A stretch of DNA of 64,000 nucleotides, taken from positions 434,001 through 498,000 of the forward strand of contig JAXDDX010000043.1 of the NCBI GenBank assembly GCA_034670405.1. The letters are read 5' to 3'. Position numbers and translations under genes: made by a program. Below the pieces are notes generated by a model. That model saw only the letters and a program-made list of their open reading frames with translations, had not been told where the DNA came from and did not search any database. Of this stretch, positions 10,613 through 23,890 are shown one piece after another (positions within the stretch are counted from its first letter, which is position 1; each line of letters starts with the position of its first letter). The stretch comes from Hoplostethus atlanticus (Eukaryota; Chordata; Actinopteri; Trachichthyiformes; Trachichthyidae).

Positions 10613-12648
10613 AAAATTCTCTGTCATTGTACTGTGGACTACCATGTGTTGTATGTGTTTCTTCCTATTCCTGTCTGTTCCTCTGTCCAGCGGTCGCACA
10701 GGCAACGGGTCACATCCAGGCGCTGTGACCCCACTAATCTCATCTATCCTACTCTCTCAACTCATGTTGAGCAAGTGGTGGCAGGGGGGCTTTGGAATTG
10801 CCAGTTGGCGGTGCCAAAAGCTGAGTTCATCTCAGGCTACACATCCTTGCTCTCCCTCAACGTACTTGCTCTAACTGAGACTTGGATCACCCCAGAAAAC
10901 ACTGCCACACCCACACTCCCAGAGCTGCGAGGTGGTGGTACTGGCCTGCTAATTTCCCCCAAATGGAAATAATTTTTCCTATTCCACAATTCTCTCCACC
11001 CTCCTTTGAATTTCATGCTGTCACTGTTACTCATCCAGTCAAGCACACCTTTGCTGTTGTTTATCAACCACCAGGCACTCTTGGTGAGTTCTCACATTTC
11101 ACTGACGATGGCTCTGCACTCATCCTTCTTGGTGACTTCAACATCCAAACCGAGAAGCTTGAATCTCTTCTTTCCATCCTCTCATTCTTTGGCCTTTCCC
11201 TCTCCCAATCTCCTCCTACCCAGAAGGCTTCACTAGACACTGTTCTACTGCTCGCCCCCCCCCCCCCCCCCCCCCTCCTCTCTCCTACGCCCTGATACCA
11301 GCCAATGATATTCTTCTCTCCACTCTGTCCTCTTCTTTGAAAAATCTCTGTCCCCTCACCTCCAGGTGAGGTGGGTGTCTCAGGCTCTGCACTCTCCCTG
11401 TTTGCATCCTACCTGATGGGTCGCTCCTACCAGGTGACATGGAGAGGGTCTGTGTCGGAACCACGCAGGCTGACTACGGGGGTTCCACAAGGTTCAGGTC
11501 TGGGTCCTCTTTGTTTTTTCCTTTGCAGAATGTCTCTTGGTTCCGTTACTCACTCTCATGGACTTCTCCTACCATTGTTATGCCGATGACCCAGCTGATC
11601 TTGTCATTCCTCCCCTCTGACACACAAGTGGAGGCACGCATTGCTGCGTGCCTGGCAGACATCTCAGAGTAGATGTCGATGCACCACCTGAAGTTTAACC
11701 TTGACAAGACTGAGCTGGTGTTCCTCCTGGGGAAGGGTTGTCCGTACCGAGACCTGTCCATCACCATTGATGATGCTGTGGTGACGTCTACTCAGACTGT
11801 GAGTAATCTGGGTGTGACCCTGGACGACCAACTGTCGTTCTCGACAAACAGCGCAACAGTAACACGCTCCTGCAGATTCCTCCTCTACAACATCAGGAGG
11901 ATTCACCCCTTCCTCAATGACGAGACGGCGCAGGTGCTCATCCAGGCTCTTGTCATCTCCCGCCTGGACTACTGCAACTCCCTCCTTGCTGGTGCCCCGA
12001 CGTCTGCCATCAGACCACTGGAGCTTATTCAGAAAGCTGCAGCTCGTCTGGTGTTCAACCGCCCCAAGTTCTCCCACACAACTACCCTTCTCCGTTCTCT
12101 ACACTGGCTCCCTGTAGCAGCTCATCCAGTTTAAAACTCTGGTGCTAGCCTATAGGGCAGTAAAAGGAACAGCTCCTTCCTACCTCCAGGCCATGGTCAA
12201 GCCCTACACCCAGCCTGACCACCTCGCTCTGCTGCCTCAAGGCGACTGGTTGCACCGTTGCTCCTTGGCCCCTTGCGCCGATCTACCCGGTCACAGCTCT
12301 TTTCTGTCCTGGCCTCACAGTGGTGGAATGAACTCCCCATTGATGTCAAGACAGCAGAGTTGCTGCCCATTTTTCGCCACAGGCTGAAAACCCCCCTCTT
12401 CAAAACATTCTACCCTGAAGCTTCCTCTTAGCACTTGCCTATTTGCTTTGTTAAAAAAAAAGTGTGTGTAGATAGATTATTGCACTTTTACTATTACACT
12501 TTTACTTCAGCACTGGTTATGCTCTTAGATGCTTGTTTGGGGAGGCAATGATTTTTGGTGACTAGTAATTCTCTTCCCTAAATACGTTGAATGTACTTAT
12601 TGTAAGTCGCTTTGGATAAAAGTGTCTGCTAAATGACGGTAATGTAAA
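10612..12648 (+). mobile_element. L2-type LINE, internally deleted and frameshifted
   Basis: The plus strand encodes a piece of AP endonuclease (LSLNVLALTETWITPENTAT; LLGDFNIQTEKLESLLSI). A deletion after the C-run leads to reverse transcriptase: LFASYLMGRSYQVTWRGSVS, RLTTGVPQGSGLGPL, FNLDKTELVFLLG, LGVTLDDQLSF and VISRLDYCNSLLAGAP. The 3' tail TAAGTCGCTTTGGATAAAAG then TGTCTGCTAAATGACGGTAA is the typical fish L2 end. Frames shift several times, so it is inactive. Confidence 0.85.
11255..11275. repeat. Poly-C tract (21 C)
   Basis: Uninterrupted C run inside the L2-type LINE, at the edge of its internal deletion. Confidence 0.95.
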
Positions 12649-12876
12649 TATAAGAATGAGAAACTCTTCTCTGTTGCAGCCCACTTCCTGCTTCCGGCTG
12701 ATTTTTACATTAAAATCTGTACTAGTGCAGCTTTAATCAACCAGTTAGTTAGTTCGCCAGCCAAAACCAGGAAGGGTTGGTAATCTGAAATTTCTTGTGA
12801 AAATAAATTAAAGTTTTTGAGAATGTGCTCCGCTTCCTCTCTCTCCTCCTTTCACTCCAGGCAAAGTGTCAAACAC

Positions 12877-12913
<37 letters not shown>

Positions 12914-13834
12914 CTCATTGTAGTTGTCTATTAGTGTCATTCTAATGCTGTCAGGCTGTTCCACATACTATTAAACACTCACTTTGCTCTCTTACACTCA
13001 CACACACCCTCTGTTCTGCTGTAGCTGAACCACACTTCCTCCTCTGAAACAGGAAATTATTTTAAAGTAAAAAAGAAAAAAGAAAAAAAAGAACCCCTTA
13101 TTCTCTGTCTCTCTCGCTCACAAACACACACCCGCTGAGCTGGTGGCTGTGTTACTATAGAAACCCAACCACCTGCTCTGATGTCACGGCTTGTCGCCAT
13201 GGACCCCGCTCAACCTCAGGCATGATGTCACTGTTGCCATGGCACCCGCCCACCAAGAGAGAGGCACAGAGAGAAAGGAAGAGAGACACTGAAACAGAGT
13301 GAGAGAGAGACTGAAGAGTGTGACGGAGGAGGGGAGAGAGACATTCAGGCAGGGAGAGATTTTCATTTTCAATAAGTCTTCACACAGGTACAGCACTACA
13401 AACAATTCAGATAACACACATACAAGAGCTGTACCAGTCAAGCCATTGATTTGTTTTAGTTCCATCTGGTGGACACAACTGGAATTGACTCTGACCTAAA
13501 TAATGACTAGTAAAGGCTGAGTTAACGTGATCAGACAAGAACAAAAAAAAAAATGAAATTGAAGTGGCCATGGCCACGACTATTGAACCCTTTAGAACAA
13601 TTCAAATCAATTTTGTTGGAGGAAATAGATTCTGATTTGGATTATCATAGATAATTTCCCCAGTTTGCCTGGTGCTGTTTTAATGGTATACGGTCTGATT
13701 CATGCCCTGCATCTGGAATATCCCAAAAAGCTCACCTACACCTTTATGTTTATCCAAAGACTCATAATGGGTTTGGAAGATGGAAAACCTCTGAAACCCT
13801 GCCTGCTTCGTTTGAAAAGTGACCTGGCAATTAA
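12649..13834. other. No gene; microsatellite and purine/pyrimidine-rich DNA
   Basis: Holds a (GT)n array at 12879-12909 and GA-rich sequence at about 13255-13330. Open frames here match nothing recognised. Confidence 0.5.
12879..12909. repeat. (GT)n microsatellite
   Basis: About 15 units of GT. Confidence 0.95.
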
Positions 13835-15204
13835 GCAGTCACACCAGGATTTTTTTTTCTGATTATTGCGGCCCAAAATGATTGAATTTGCAGCGGCTTT
13901 TATCAAAAATTGCGATGCAATTTGCGATATTTTTCGTGTTATCTTGTGGTAAAACAGCAGGAATTGATGAAAACTTCGAGCCCCCCATCCTGCCCAAAAT
14001 ATTGTAAACTGCCCACTCTGTTATTTAAGTTGTTTTTTAAAGTAGTAGAGTAATCGTCACACATTAATACCTTAATAATAATAACACTCCCACGTGTTAC
14101 ATTAACACTCCTACATGTTCGGGAGGTTGTTTTTTTATTTAAATATGCAATTTGCACCATTTGATTTCTTGTTATCCTGAGCCTTTGATATGGTTACACA
14201 TGAGGACAATGCTGGAGTAGCCAATCGGGGACAACAGGGACGAATCCCGGTGGGTCTTTGGGCCGGTTGGACGGGCCGCGCCGCGGTGTAGCCTAATCAT
14301 TTTATAAGCTGTTCAAGTTGATTTGCTGCTAACAGGCCGGTGACTAGTTTGATGTGCGTTCTCCGCTCCGGACCTCTCTCTCCTTGTCTCTATGTCAAAC
14401 TGGCAGCACTGACAGACCTGACAGATTAGAGCGGGACGGGAACGTGACGGGTCAACTAATGATGTGATGGTGTTACACCATTTACACAGCGACTGCATTA
14501 GTAGTGTAGAAAACTTTAATTTTATTACTTCGCGGCAATATTTTGTAAAGCATGCAAGTTGGCTATAAGGTAGCACCGGACACACACCACTCCGCCACTA
14601 TCGGCACAGACCAACCACTCCTACTCGCCTTCTTCTATGTCTTCCAGTAAAATTAACTACAAACCGCTCACTCCGCCACCTACTGGCAGGTGCAATAAAC
14701 CTGGAACTGACCAAATAACTACATGCCACAGTATTATTAAACAAAACATTGAAGGGATTGGGCAGGCATTAAAACATATATCTTTTTACAGGTGCTACAA
14801 TGGCAAACTGTAGATATGCTGCATTGCAGCCTAAAGGGAAAAAACAAAACAAAAAGAATGTAAAGAAAACTAGGATTAAAAAGGAATGAAAGACAAAGAA
14901 AGGCACTAGACAGAGATCATGTGTAGTAAAACTAGTTTTCAGCCGGCGGCCCCAGGAGGTATTAATGTGTGACGATTACTCTACTACTTTAAAAAAAACA
15001 ACTGAAATAACAGAGTGGGCAGTTTACAATATTTTGGGCAGGATGGGGGGCTCGAAATTTTCATCAATTCCTGCTGTTTTACCACAAGATAACACGAAAA
15101 ATATCGCAAATTGCATCGCAATTTTTGATGAAAGCCGCTGCAAATTCAATCATTTTGGGCCGCAATAATCAGAAAAAAACGCCGCGAGATCCTGGTGGGA
15201 CTGA
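13835..15204. mobile_element. TTAA-flanked DNA transposon with about 230-bp inverted repeats, non-autonomous
   Basis: Flanked by TTAA at 13831-13834 and 15205-15208. The ends GCAGTCACACCAGGAT and ATCCTGGTGGGACTGA are inverted matches. The arms continue with CTGATTATTGCGGCCCAAAA through TAGTAGAGTAATCGTCACAC, mirrored at 14965-15172. No transposase. The TTAA target fits piggyBac or Kolobok elements. Confidence 0.82.
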
Positions 15205-15735
15205 TTAAGGAGTAAACTCAACTAGAGGTGCGTGTGTCTATGTGTGTGTGAGTGTGTCTGTGTGCGTGTATAAACCTCGGGTACTTGCACAGTTTTGGTC
15301 TCATTGTGCAATTTAGAATGCTGTGAAGATTGGAACCATAGTGATTTTCTCATAACCAAAAAGGCAGAGGATTTGATTTATTAAAGGTATTTGAGCACAG
15401 AAAAAAAGCACTGTATGACTTAAGTTCTAGAGGTGCTAGATGCAATAATGTCAACACTTGGTACTCTTTGTTACATTGGAATAATGTAATTTTATTGAAT
15501 GTCTTTTGGTTTGAATCTCAAAACTGTGAACTTCTACATGGCTTGTTTTTGGTTTTACTTGAATTGAGAGACATTTTAGATGGTCATTGCAGTGACCCTC
15601 AGTGCAATTTTTAATGCAAAGGTTTTTCAGAAACATTGGAAATTATCACTATTTTATTTATGAACATCAAGCATTGGTTATTTGCAGTTCTCTCAGGTCA
15701 TTTTGTTGCCCTTTGAAATTGTTACCCCTCTGCCA
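15205..15735. other. No gene recognised
   Basis: AT-rich non-coding DNA with a short degenerate GT-rich stretch at about 15230-15275. Confidence 0.5.
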
Positions 15736-16136
15736 CTGACCGGTCTGCGGCTACGCAGCCCCATATGCAGCAAGCTGCGATGCACTGTGTGTTCTGACAC
15801 CTTTCTATCATAGCCAGCATTAACTTTTCACCGGTTGTCCTTCCTTGGACCATTTTTTGGAGGTACTAACCACTGCATACCGGGAACACCCCACAAGACC
15901 TGCCGTTTTGGAGATGCTCTGACCCAGTCGTCTAGCCATCACAATTTGGCCCTTGTCAAAGTCGCTCAGATCCTTACGCTTGCCCATTTTTCCTGCTTCC
16001 AACACATCAAGGTCAAGAACTGACTGTTCACTTGCTTCCCAATATATCCCACCCCTTGACAGTTGCCATAGTAACGAGATAATCAATGTTATTCACTTCA
16101 CCTGTCGGTGGTTTTAATGTTGTGGCTGATCGGTGT
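15736..16136 (-). mobile_element. Second, internally deleted copy of the same Tc1-like element
   Basis: Near-identical to 10060-10560, including the right terminal repeat and the helix-turn-helix piece ([20 protein letters not shown]). It lacks about 110 bases at the junction AACTTTT/CACCGGTTGTCC and everything beyond its left edge. No catalytic domain. Confidence 0.85.
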
Positions 16137-18400
16137 ATTTGGCTGATATTTTCTTTTCATTAAAAATGTGATCTGGTCCAGTCAGTGTCGTCCACCTTTG
16201 ATATGATGCAGTTTGATTGATTACATGTTTATTATAGAATTGATCAATACTGCACTGGCTTTCTATGGGAAGTCCTAACCCGAATTGATTGTAATGAGAC
16301 ATTTTGATCAGATTCCACACAAGTATGCAGGAATGTTTTATTATTATCATCATCATCTTGGGTTCAAATGGAGCATTTTCTATGGTCTTCATGTTTCATG
16401 AGGCTTTTCCACCATGACAACAATACTGAAACACTGCACTTGGAATTTGTAGGCTTGGAAATTGTCAAATTTAAAGATGCCCAAATTATCAGCTATCAGC
16501 AGCATCAATCTGAAAATATTATTATTGGCCAAAAAACCCTATACAGTAATATTCGTAATGATGTAACAAACTGGAGCTTTGACAAAAATAAATATGCACT
16601 TGGATGATTTTGTCTTGCCAGTGTGAACGTTTGAGTGTGTAGGAGTTAGGGAGGGATGGCTGGGAAAATGAACATTTATCAGGAGGCTAAAATTAGATTT
16701 TTACAAGCCTGACCACCAATCACCCTCCTCCAGCTGGTCCATTACTTCAGTAGTAAGCATAAGAGGTACAACTATTTGAAACAGTATCTGTGTAAGTCTT
16801 TAAACAGTGTAAGTGTTTAAAGAGCCTTTTAATGCTACCTGGAATTAAATTTAAGACCAATTTAAAAACAAAAATAAAGAAACAAAACTGACACACCAGC
16901 CTATTTCTGATTGAACATAGTTAATTAATGTTGTGAAAATATAAATGGCAGCATAAGAAAAAAAGACACCAGGAAATGTATTAAGGGACAATTGTGTTTA
17001 GTAAAGTAGATAGCAGTAGCATACTGTACTACTGACCCTGTTTGGTATTTATCGAACAGTGGACACGCAGCAAAAGGAAACCTGTCATATGGTAAAAAAA
17101 ATTAAATTAAGGCCGGGATATTTACGGGACATTTTAATACTTTTTTGGCTTTAAATTTAAATTATATATTACTTTTTTCAACTGTTTTAAGGACCGCAGT
17201 TACCCTGTGAAAGGAGAAAATGTTCTCATTCCACATCAACTTGCACTGCTAACATGCAACCAGATACAGACACAGAAAGGATGATGAGGGGGTCAAGTGT
17301 TGGCATAAGAAAACTCTTTATTTATATCAGAATCCAATCAGAAGGCTGGAGTCTCTCAGCTGACCAATTGCAGCTCAAACAGCACAGCCTCTGAGCCAAT
17401 AAGCTGCATAGAAAATGAAAACAGCGTAGAGCAGTCTTTCCATAAACACACATTACAATAATAATAACTGCAGTGGCAACACTAGTTATATCATCATAGC
17501 AGTATCCCGCCCAAACTATCTGCTGACTTCGTCTTCTGGGGTAAAATTGTACTGTGAAAATAAAAGACTCATTAAATCCAGTTATGCCTCCAGATCACTG
17601 GACTAGTTGGTTTAGTTAGTTAATTGGTTTCTTCTATTATACCCCTTATGAATGGAAAAAAAGCAGTATTTCCCGTTTTCTGTTAGTAATTGCTTTATAT
17701 AATGTATGTTGCTGACTCTGTTTAGATAGTATTGTGCATTCATTTTAATGATTGATGTTTTTGTTCTCAGGTTCTCTGGACCCTCATTTCACTGTTGCCT
17801 AGAAAAGATTGTAAATCCTCTCTTACGTAGACAATCTTTGAATGTTCGGCATTTATCAAATGTGGGTACCACACCTGTAGTAATCTGCCTTAATAAATAC
17901 CACTTTCGAAACCACCGTCATGCTCATGCACAGCCATTCATTAACAAAGACATGCCCCTAATTAACCATATATGGTATGGTTCGCTTTACATGCTGCAGG
18001 AAATGTCTTTGATGTCTCTTCACAAAGAGAAGCCATTTTTAGCATAAGCATAAATTGATAAATCCCACTCTTTTCTTAGAAAGGGTCTTACACATGGTTC
18101 ACAGACATTTGTACATATGTAGGGTTGATAAATGAGGGCCCTGTTATCAGTCATAGGCCTAGTGTTAAGATGCCCAATGACTCAATTTCCAACAAAGTTC
18201 AGGCATTGATGCTTCCTTCATTTCATTTTGGAGGGGCTGCTAACATCTTACAACCAAGAAACAAAAACTTTCCTTCTCTATTGCAATGGCATGCAATATA
18301 ATCAGCCTAAACCATTCTCTTTATCCTAATCTGACATGAGAAGCCCACATTTCTCGCTGTTCGTTGGTAAACACATCAAGTTTATCACAATCACCCATGC
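16137..18400. other. No gene; scattered repeat fragments
   Basis: At about 16450-16490 it carries a tag (TGTCAAATTTAAAGATGCCC) of a repeat also seen near 36318, 47745 and 59320. Otherwise unclassified AT-rich sequence. Confidence 0.45.
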
Positions 18401-18401
18401 C

Positions 18402-18625
18402 CCCAGGTTGGAGAACCAGAGACATGGCAAAACGGCCCTGTGGTCAGGGGCTTGGGCTTGTCCCGGGTGGTCCTGGGGCAGGGAGAAAGACGGCCAAGTC
18501 CCCCCAGGTTGGAGTACCAGAGACGTGGGTAAAAAATGGCAGAGTCCCTCCAGGTCGGACCACCAAAGACAAGGGTAGAGAAACGGCACAGTGTCCCAAG
18601 GTTGGAGCACTGTGAGACATGGGTT
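18402..18625 (+). repeat. Degenerate minisatellite, roughly 50-70-base units
   Basis: About four diverged units built on CCCCAGGTTGGAGNACCAGA then GACNTGGNNAAAANGGC, at about 18402, 18502, 18549 and 18597. The block is open in some frames only because of its composition. Confidence 0.65.
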
Positions 18626-20100
18626 TTATTCGAAACTTGGAGTATTTAGTCTTTTAATTTGGTTTGTTTGCCAGGTGAGCAAATGCCATTTGAACTCAGG
18701 TGGCACCAAATAACTGCACCAAACACCTGAAATGTGGGTGTCGGTCCTCTTCCGAGAGAACTGCGATGCGGTTCGTCAGGAGTGAGAACGCAAAACACAA
18801 GGGTTTATGGGTATCAGGTTACCAAAACTGTCCAATCAACAAGCTACTTGAGTCATGTGACTTTTGTTTACAAGCCCTGGTTGGCTTGTAATTGGGCAGG
18901 ATCAACCCAAAGACACCAAATACAGGAAAGCCAACTTTGCCACTACAGTTCGCACCCCGAGTGCAACAACAAATGTGATTTCTTCATAAATACTTCAAAA
19001 TGTACAATTACGCCTACGATGTGGATAACTGGAAGCCTTTTACATTTCAGGGGTCAACTGGAAGTAGCAGCAAAACATCCCAGATGCTGTTTGGGATGAA
19101 TAATATCTATATGACAAAGCTGTAGTGCTATAGAGGGTGTAGTAGCTAGCAGGCCCAGGACTGAGATGATCCCAGGCAGTAATACAGTAATATTGCACAG
19201 AGCAAAATCCTTATTTACAATGACAGCTTGGTCCTGCCAACAGAATGCGTGTTAGGGGCTACATTCAACTGAAAACTCTGTAATGTGTGTCCATCCTTAC
19301 TGGCTGTGTGAATTCTGACTGATTAAATGGTCTATTTCTGATTTATTTGTTAATTCAACTCTTGAAAAACTCTTGAAGGTAATCAAGTTCGGTTCTACTA
19401 AGTTACTTCATGTTCAGCTCGTTGAGATAGAGGCCACTGCCAACAATATGAGGAGAAAAACATACTGACTCCCTGTCTGTCTTACGTACATTCTTTCTGT
19501 ATGCCACAAACAATTCAGACATGGTAGTGTCCTATTCAGATTGAGTTGTTGATGACAGGACAGGGACAACCCTATCTCGCCTTTCTCCTTGAGCTTCATC
19601 CTCCTCTTCTTCACTTCTTTAGGGCCAGTGAAAAGCTGAAAAACAGGAGCACAAAAAGCAGTCACACTTTATTATGCTGTCACTCAAACCTGCATGTGGA
19701 GGAAACATTAGGTCAACTATAGGGCTGGGTTAAAAAAGAAAAGTCAAGGCAGATCTGTGGGTGCATTTCATGTTTCAAAGCAAAATGGAGAGAAATTAAC
19801 TCGATAAAAGCCACATAATACATGCCCAAACTGTTCATTAGAAGTCTGTATTGGGAAAAGTCCTGGTAGAACAAGACAGTATACAGCCTATACAGGTATT
19901 GCCAACAGTACCATCAAATACGTAATCGTCCCTTAATTGGAAATTAAAAAACGTGTTCTGTAATGCGCGACGTATGCGACGCGTTTTGTTCCATATCTCT
20001 GAGAATCAATTCAGTGCAAGTCTATGGGAGAGAATGTTGCAGGTTAGATTGTTAAAACAGGGCGATTTGTATGAGATGGAAGTAAACGCTCCTGCTCTGT
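18626..20100. other. No gene supported
   Basis: Unclassified. A minus-strand open frame near 19414-19665 has an acceptor-like TTTTTCAG and a basic stretch (KEVKKRRMKLKEKG), but no family match and no partner exon. Confidence 0.45.
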
Positions 20101-20119
20101 TATCCCTCAGCCTTTTTGT

Positions 20120-22060
20120 GATGGTATGTTCCACTACCTGAACAGAGAATACGCTTGGTCTCATTGGTCACGAGAGACAGCGTTACTACGATTCCCCTTA
20201 CAGCAGTGCCAAGATTTAAAAATGGCAACTTATATGTCCAGTTCTCTGCCGGCAGAAAGAAGAGACTACAGAAATATAGAAGTTGAGTTGAATAATGAAA
20301 TCCTGACCCATTTGGCAGAGAACGACCAGTGCTCTGGGATGCTAGATGATGCCATGATGGCGTTGTCAAAAAAGCTGAACAATCTACAATTGGACTAGTT
20401 AGAAAGAGCACATAAAGATACACTGGACCCCAGTATTATGCGTGAAGTCCAAAAGAAATGCTCTATGCTCAAGAAATAAAGAAAAAGCTGACATTCCTAA
20501 GACAGAGGTACTGGGAGGTGGGCAAAACTTCTTGCTTATAGACTAAGAGAGCAGCAGGCAGATAATGGCATATATAAGACAAGGGATCCTCATACCAAAT
20601 CAATACTGTATAACATTGAGGCCATACAGAGCTGCTTTGAGACATACAGAAACCTATACTCCCAACCACGTAGCGAAAATGCATAGTACACACAATACAC
20701 AGATCAGACTCATTACCCCTGCCCACAATATCCAAGGAACACACGATAGATGTAACAGCAGAAATCACCTCTGAGGAAATAAATGCAGCCATTACAAGAC
20801 TCAAAGCTAAGCCCCTGGGTACCCATGGGTACACCTCAGAATGGTACAAATAACTCAGGGAGCCACTAACCCCTACATTATTTAATTCATTTAAGTGGGT
20901 GTTACAGAGAGGAAAAATCCCACTTTCATGGAGGGAAGCCATAATATCAGCCACTCCAAAGGAAGGGAAGGATACTGGGGTGCTCAAATTTTAGACCTGT
21001 AACTGTCCTTAACCAGGATTATATGCCGTTGGCCTGTATTTTAGCCAGACTACTAGAGAATTTTGCCAGAGACAGGTTTTATTAGACAAAGACAAACACA
21101 GGACGATGTCAGATGCACACTGAATGTGATTAACTATATAACAGAGAAAGATGGAAGCTGTCATGGTAGGGTTGGATGCAAATAAAACATTTGATTCAGT
21201 TAGATAGGCCGTTTTGCAACAATTTCAGTTCAATGAGACATTTATAAAAACTATACAGGCTCTATACAACAAGCCAATAGCTAGGATCAAGATTACCGAG
21301 TCAATGGATTAGACAAACAAGTAAATAAAAAGGTATAGTCATGGCGGGGGGAGAACATAAAATAGCATTATTCGCTGATGATGTCTTGGTGTACTTGGCC
21401 CGTCCAGCTAGTTCCTTTCCAGAACAATATATGGAACGCTATCTGGTTATAAATTTAATGTACAAAAAATCCTCGCCATTAATTACATACCTGACCAATC
21501 CATCAGAGATCGGTACAGAATTTACTCCCAACAGAAACAATAATAGATTCAAGTTGTAACCTCTTAAATCAGGGAACCAACATCAGGAGTTTTATAGAGA
21601 CATACAGTTAAGGCACTAAAACTAATAGATTCTGGGATTTAAAAAGTTTTTGTATCAGCCTACAGGTCAGAACCATGTTACAGGACTATCGCTAAGATAT
21701 ACTTTGGCTTACTATACAAAAATATAATACTTTGTATATAAAGGATAAATGGGAGAGGGAGGGAAATATTGAATTGCCAGTGGAAGAGTGGGAGGAGCTG
21801 AACCAACATCAATGGAAAACAACCTGTGCTCTACCTAGGAGAGTTCAGTTGGGAAATTTTGCAAGGATTTCAAAATCACAGAAGACACATCAAGGGACAG
21901 GTACAGAATGTTGAAGATTGTGTGGGACAAACAATTCAAACCACATTGAAGGTAACCATTTCATTCAAATCTGAGGTGTTATACTTAGGACAGATATCCC
22001 TATGAGAGTCTATGAGAACTGTTTAAAATAATGTCACTTTGGCTAACGTAAATGCAGACT
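20120..22060 (+). mobile_element. L1/Tx1-like LINE fragment, heavily decayed
   Basis: Plus-strand pieces in several frames: TAEITSEEINAAITRLKAKP and SEWYK, then IPLSWREAIISATPKEGKD, YNKPIARIKI and HKIALFADDVLVYL (the ADD catalytic motif of reverse transcriptase). Many stops and frameshifts. A polyadenylated LINE-like tail lies further on at 24110-24255 and may be its 3' end, separated by later insertions. Confidence 0.75.
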
Positions 22061-22363
22061 AAAGTGACGCAGTGAAAGTAAATGCAGTGAAAGTAGTTAC
22101 AATATTCATTTTAAATATTAACAAAAGACTCATTGCCTAAGTAGTCAGAGCCCAGCCTTGGTTAGAGTATCTTGGAGTACTTGTGTTAATGCATAATGAA
22201 AGAGATTCCCTGTAAAATCCTATAATAGATTTTCCCCAAAATAAATCAAAACAATGGGAAGTCTTCCCATATTTCCGCTTTGTCTAACATGACATGAATG
22301 AAGCAGCAACAAGTTCACGCCCTTTCAAAAGGCATTTTGGTCAATGCAGGAAATAACTAACTT

Positions 22364-22560
22364 AAAAGGTCCCATATTATGGAAAACGGCTTATTCCTGG
22401 CGCTTATACATGTTCCACAGGAAATCATTTACCTAAGCAGCTGAGAAAATTTGAAATCTGGAAGTCAACCCGTTTTTCTGTATTTTCCTTTTTCCAAAAA
22501 CGGTGCCAAAGATAGGAGAAAAACAGCCCGTTTCAGAAAGTAGCCCCTTTGGACGTCATA
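22364..22560. mobile_element. One terminus of a TTAA-type repeat (AAGGTCCCATATTATGG)
   Basis: TTAA then AAGGTCCCATATTATGG. The inverted end CCTATAATATGGGACCT then TTAA lies at 27842-27862, beyond three phb2 exons, so the two are probably ends of two separate partial copies. The inner boundary is not determined. Confidence 0.45.
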
Positions 22561-22669
22561 AGGTGCTAATCCAGCCCCTCTCAGAGCATGCCCACGCCCA
22601 GGTGAACAACCAATCCCATTTACGTCGTCGCAAAATGCAGCTCACGGCAGTGCCGCAAGCCGTTGCTTA

Positions 22670-22917
22670 TGGTGCATTCCATTGTACTCGGAAATCGATA
22701 ATTCCGAGTCGGTATTCCTAACTTCCAATCTAAATGTGTTCCAGTGCATCTGCTCGGGAAAACATAATCGCCCGCAGCAAACTCATGTTTGTATGGTAAG
22801 TCTCAGAATGTTACAAGCATCTAAACTCAACATCAACTACTACAGCGCCATTAGTGAATAGAATCGGCGCATATCACATTCGGACGCCGTTTTTTCCAAG
22901 TACACTGGAATGCACCA
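22670..22917. mobile_element. MITE with TGGTGCATTCC ends and TTA target duplication
   Basis: 248 bases. Inverted ends TGGTGCATTCCATTGTACTC and the complement of TGGTGCATTCCAGTGTACTT; flanked by TTA at 22667-22669 and 22918-22920. A 3-bp TTA duplication fits the PIF/Harbinger superfamily. No coding capacity. Confidence 0.8.
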
Positions 22918-23890
22918 TTACTTTGCGACGAGTGAAGCTAAAACAACAATATATCTACGGCGATATATCAACTCTCCAGTTATTATTTTGTAGGATGCAG
23001 GCAGCAACATAGATCCCTGCACAGTCTCCCAACACGCGAAAATGCCAGGACACGGCACGCTACAGTTTTTTCTGTGTGTGATGATCAGTCCTCGACTGCT
23101 TGAGCAATGGCAGGATTAGCATCTACATTGAAGCTTAAAGATGGAGCAATTCATAAGGTACGTGACCCATCTGCAAAATTGGAATCTGTAAGTGTCACCA
23201 TGTTTTGATTTAGTTTACCAAATTAGTCTGGTTAGTATATTCGACTGCTGGTTAGCTAATGAGCTAGCGGGGCTAGCCATGGGCTTGTTGGGCGTGGAAG
23301 AAGTAAGAAAACTAAAGCTGGAGTCATTAAAAGTAAAGTAAAAGTAAAGTTATTGGTTGGAGTCAGGACTCATCTTTAAGTTATTTGTTGGGACCAGTGT
23401 CTGTTTTATAAGTCTGTCGAACGTGTCAGGCTTGGTAAACTTTAGCCACCATTAGTACAATAGTGTTTGGTTGTTTGGCTGCGCTGTTTGGATGCAAATA
23501 GGTTGCATCCAATAATATATTGGCTAACTAGATCAACAAAATTGTCAATCCTAGCTTGTCTGCAAGTTGTATTCAATAAGCTTATGGACATGAGCCATAA
23601 ACAGACCGGCTACAGCAGAGAGTGTCGCTCACACACCCACATACACAAAACAAAGTACAATATTACACAGAATTGTTATCATTGAGAAACTAAGTGGAAC
23701 CGCTCAGCTGCCTCTTCCCATTCTGGGTCAGACTCCGGCTCAAACATGTACGGTCTCAGTGTTGTTTCTGGAGCAGGCCGCCATGGTTATGGTAGATTTC
23801 TGCATCAAGCTTATTTGTTTACCTTGAGCAGCATGAGCGCTCTGCTCTCCGCCTCCGCCAGGCAATTGCGTGTAGGTTGTATGTAATGAG

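Noticed and set aside
18326-18615. Three overlapping frames of 80-94 residues
   Set aside because: They are products of the degenerate minisatellite at 18402-18625.
19414-19665. Minus-strand frame with LFTGPKEVKKRRMKLKEKG and an acceptor-like TTTTTCAG
   Set aside because: No recognised family, no partner exon and no polyadenylation context; weaker than the 3695 candidate.
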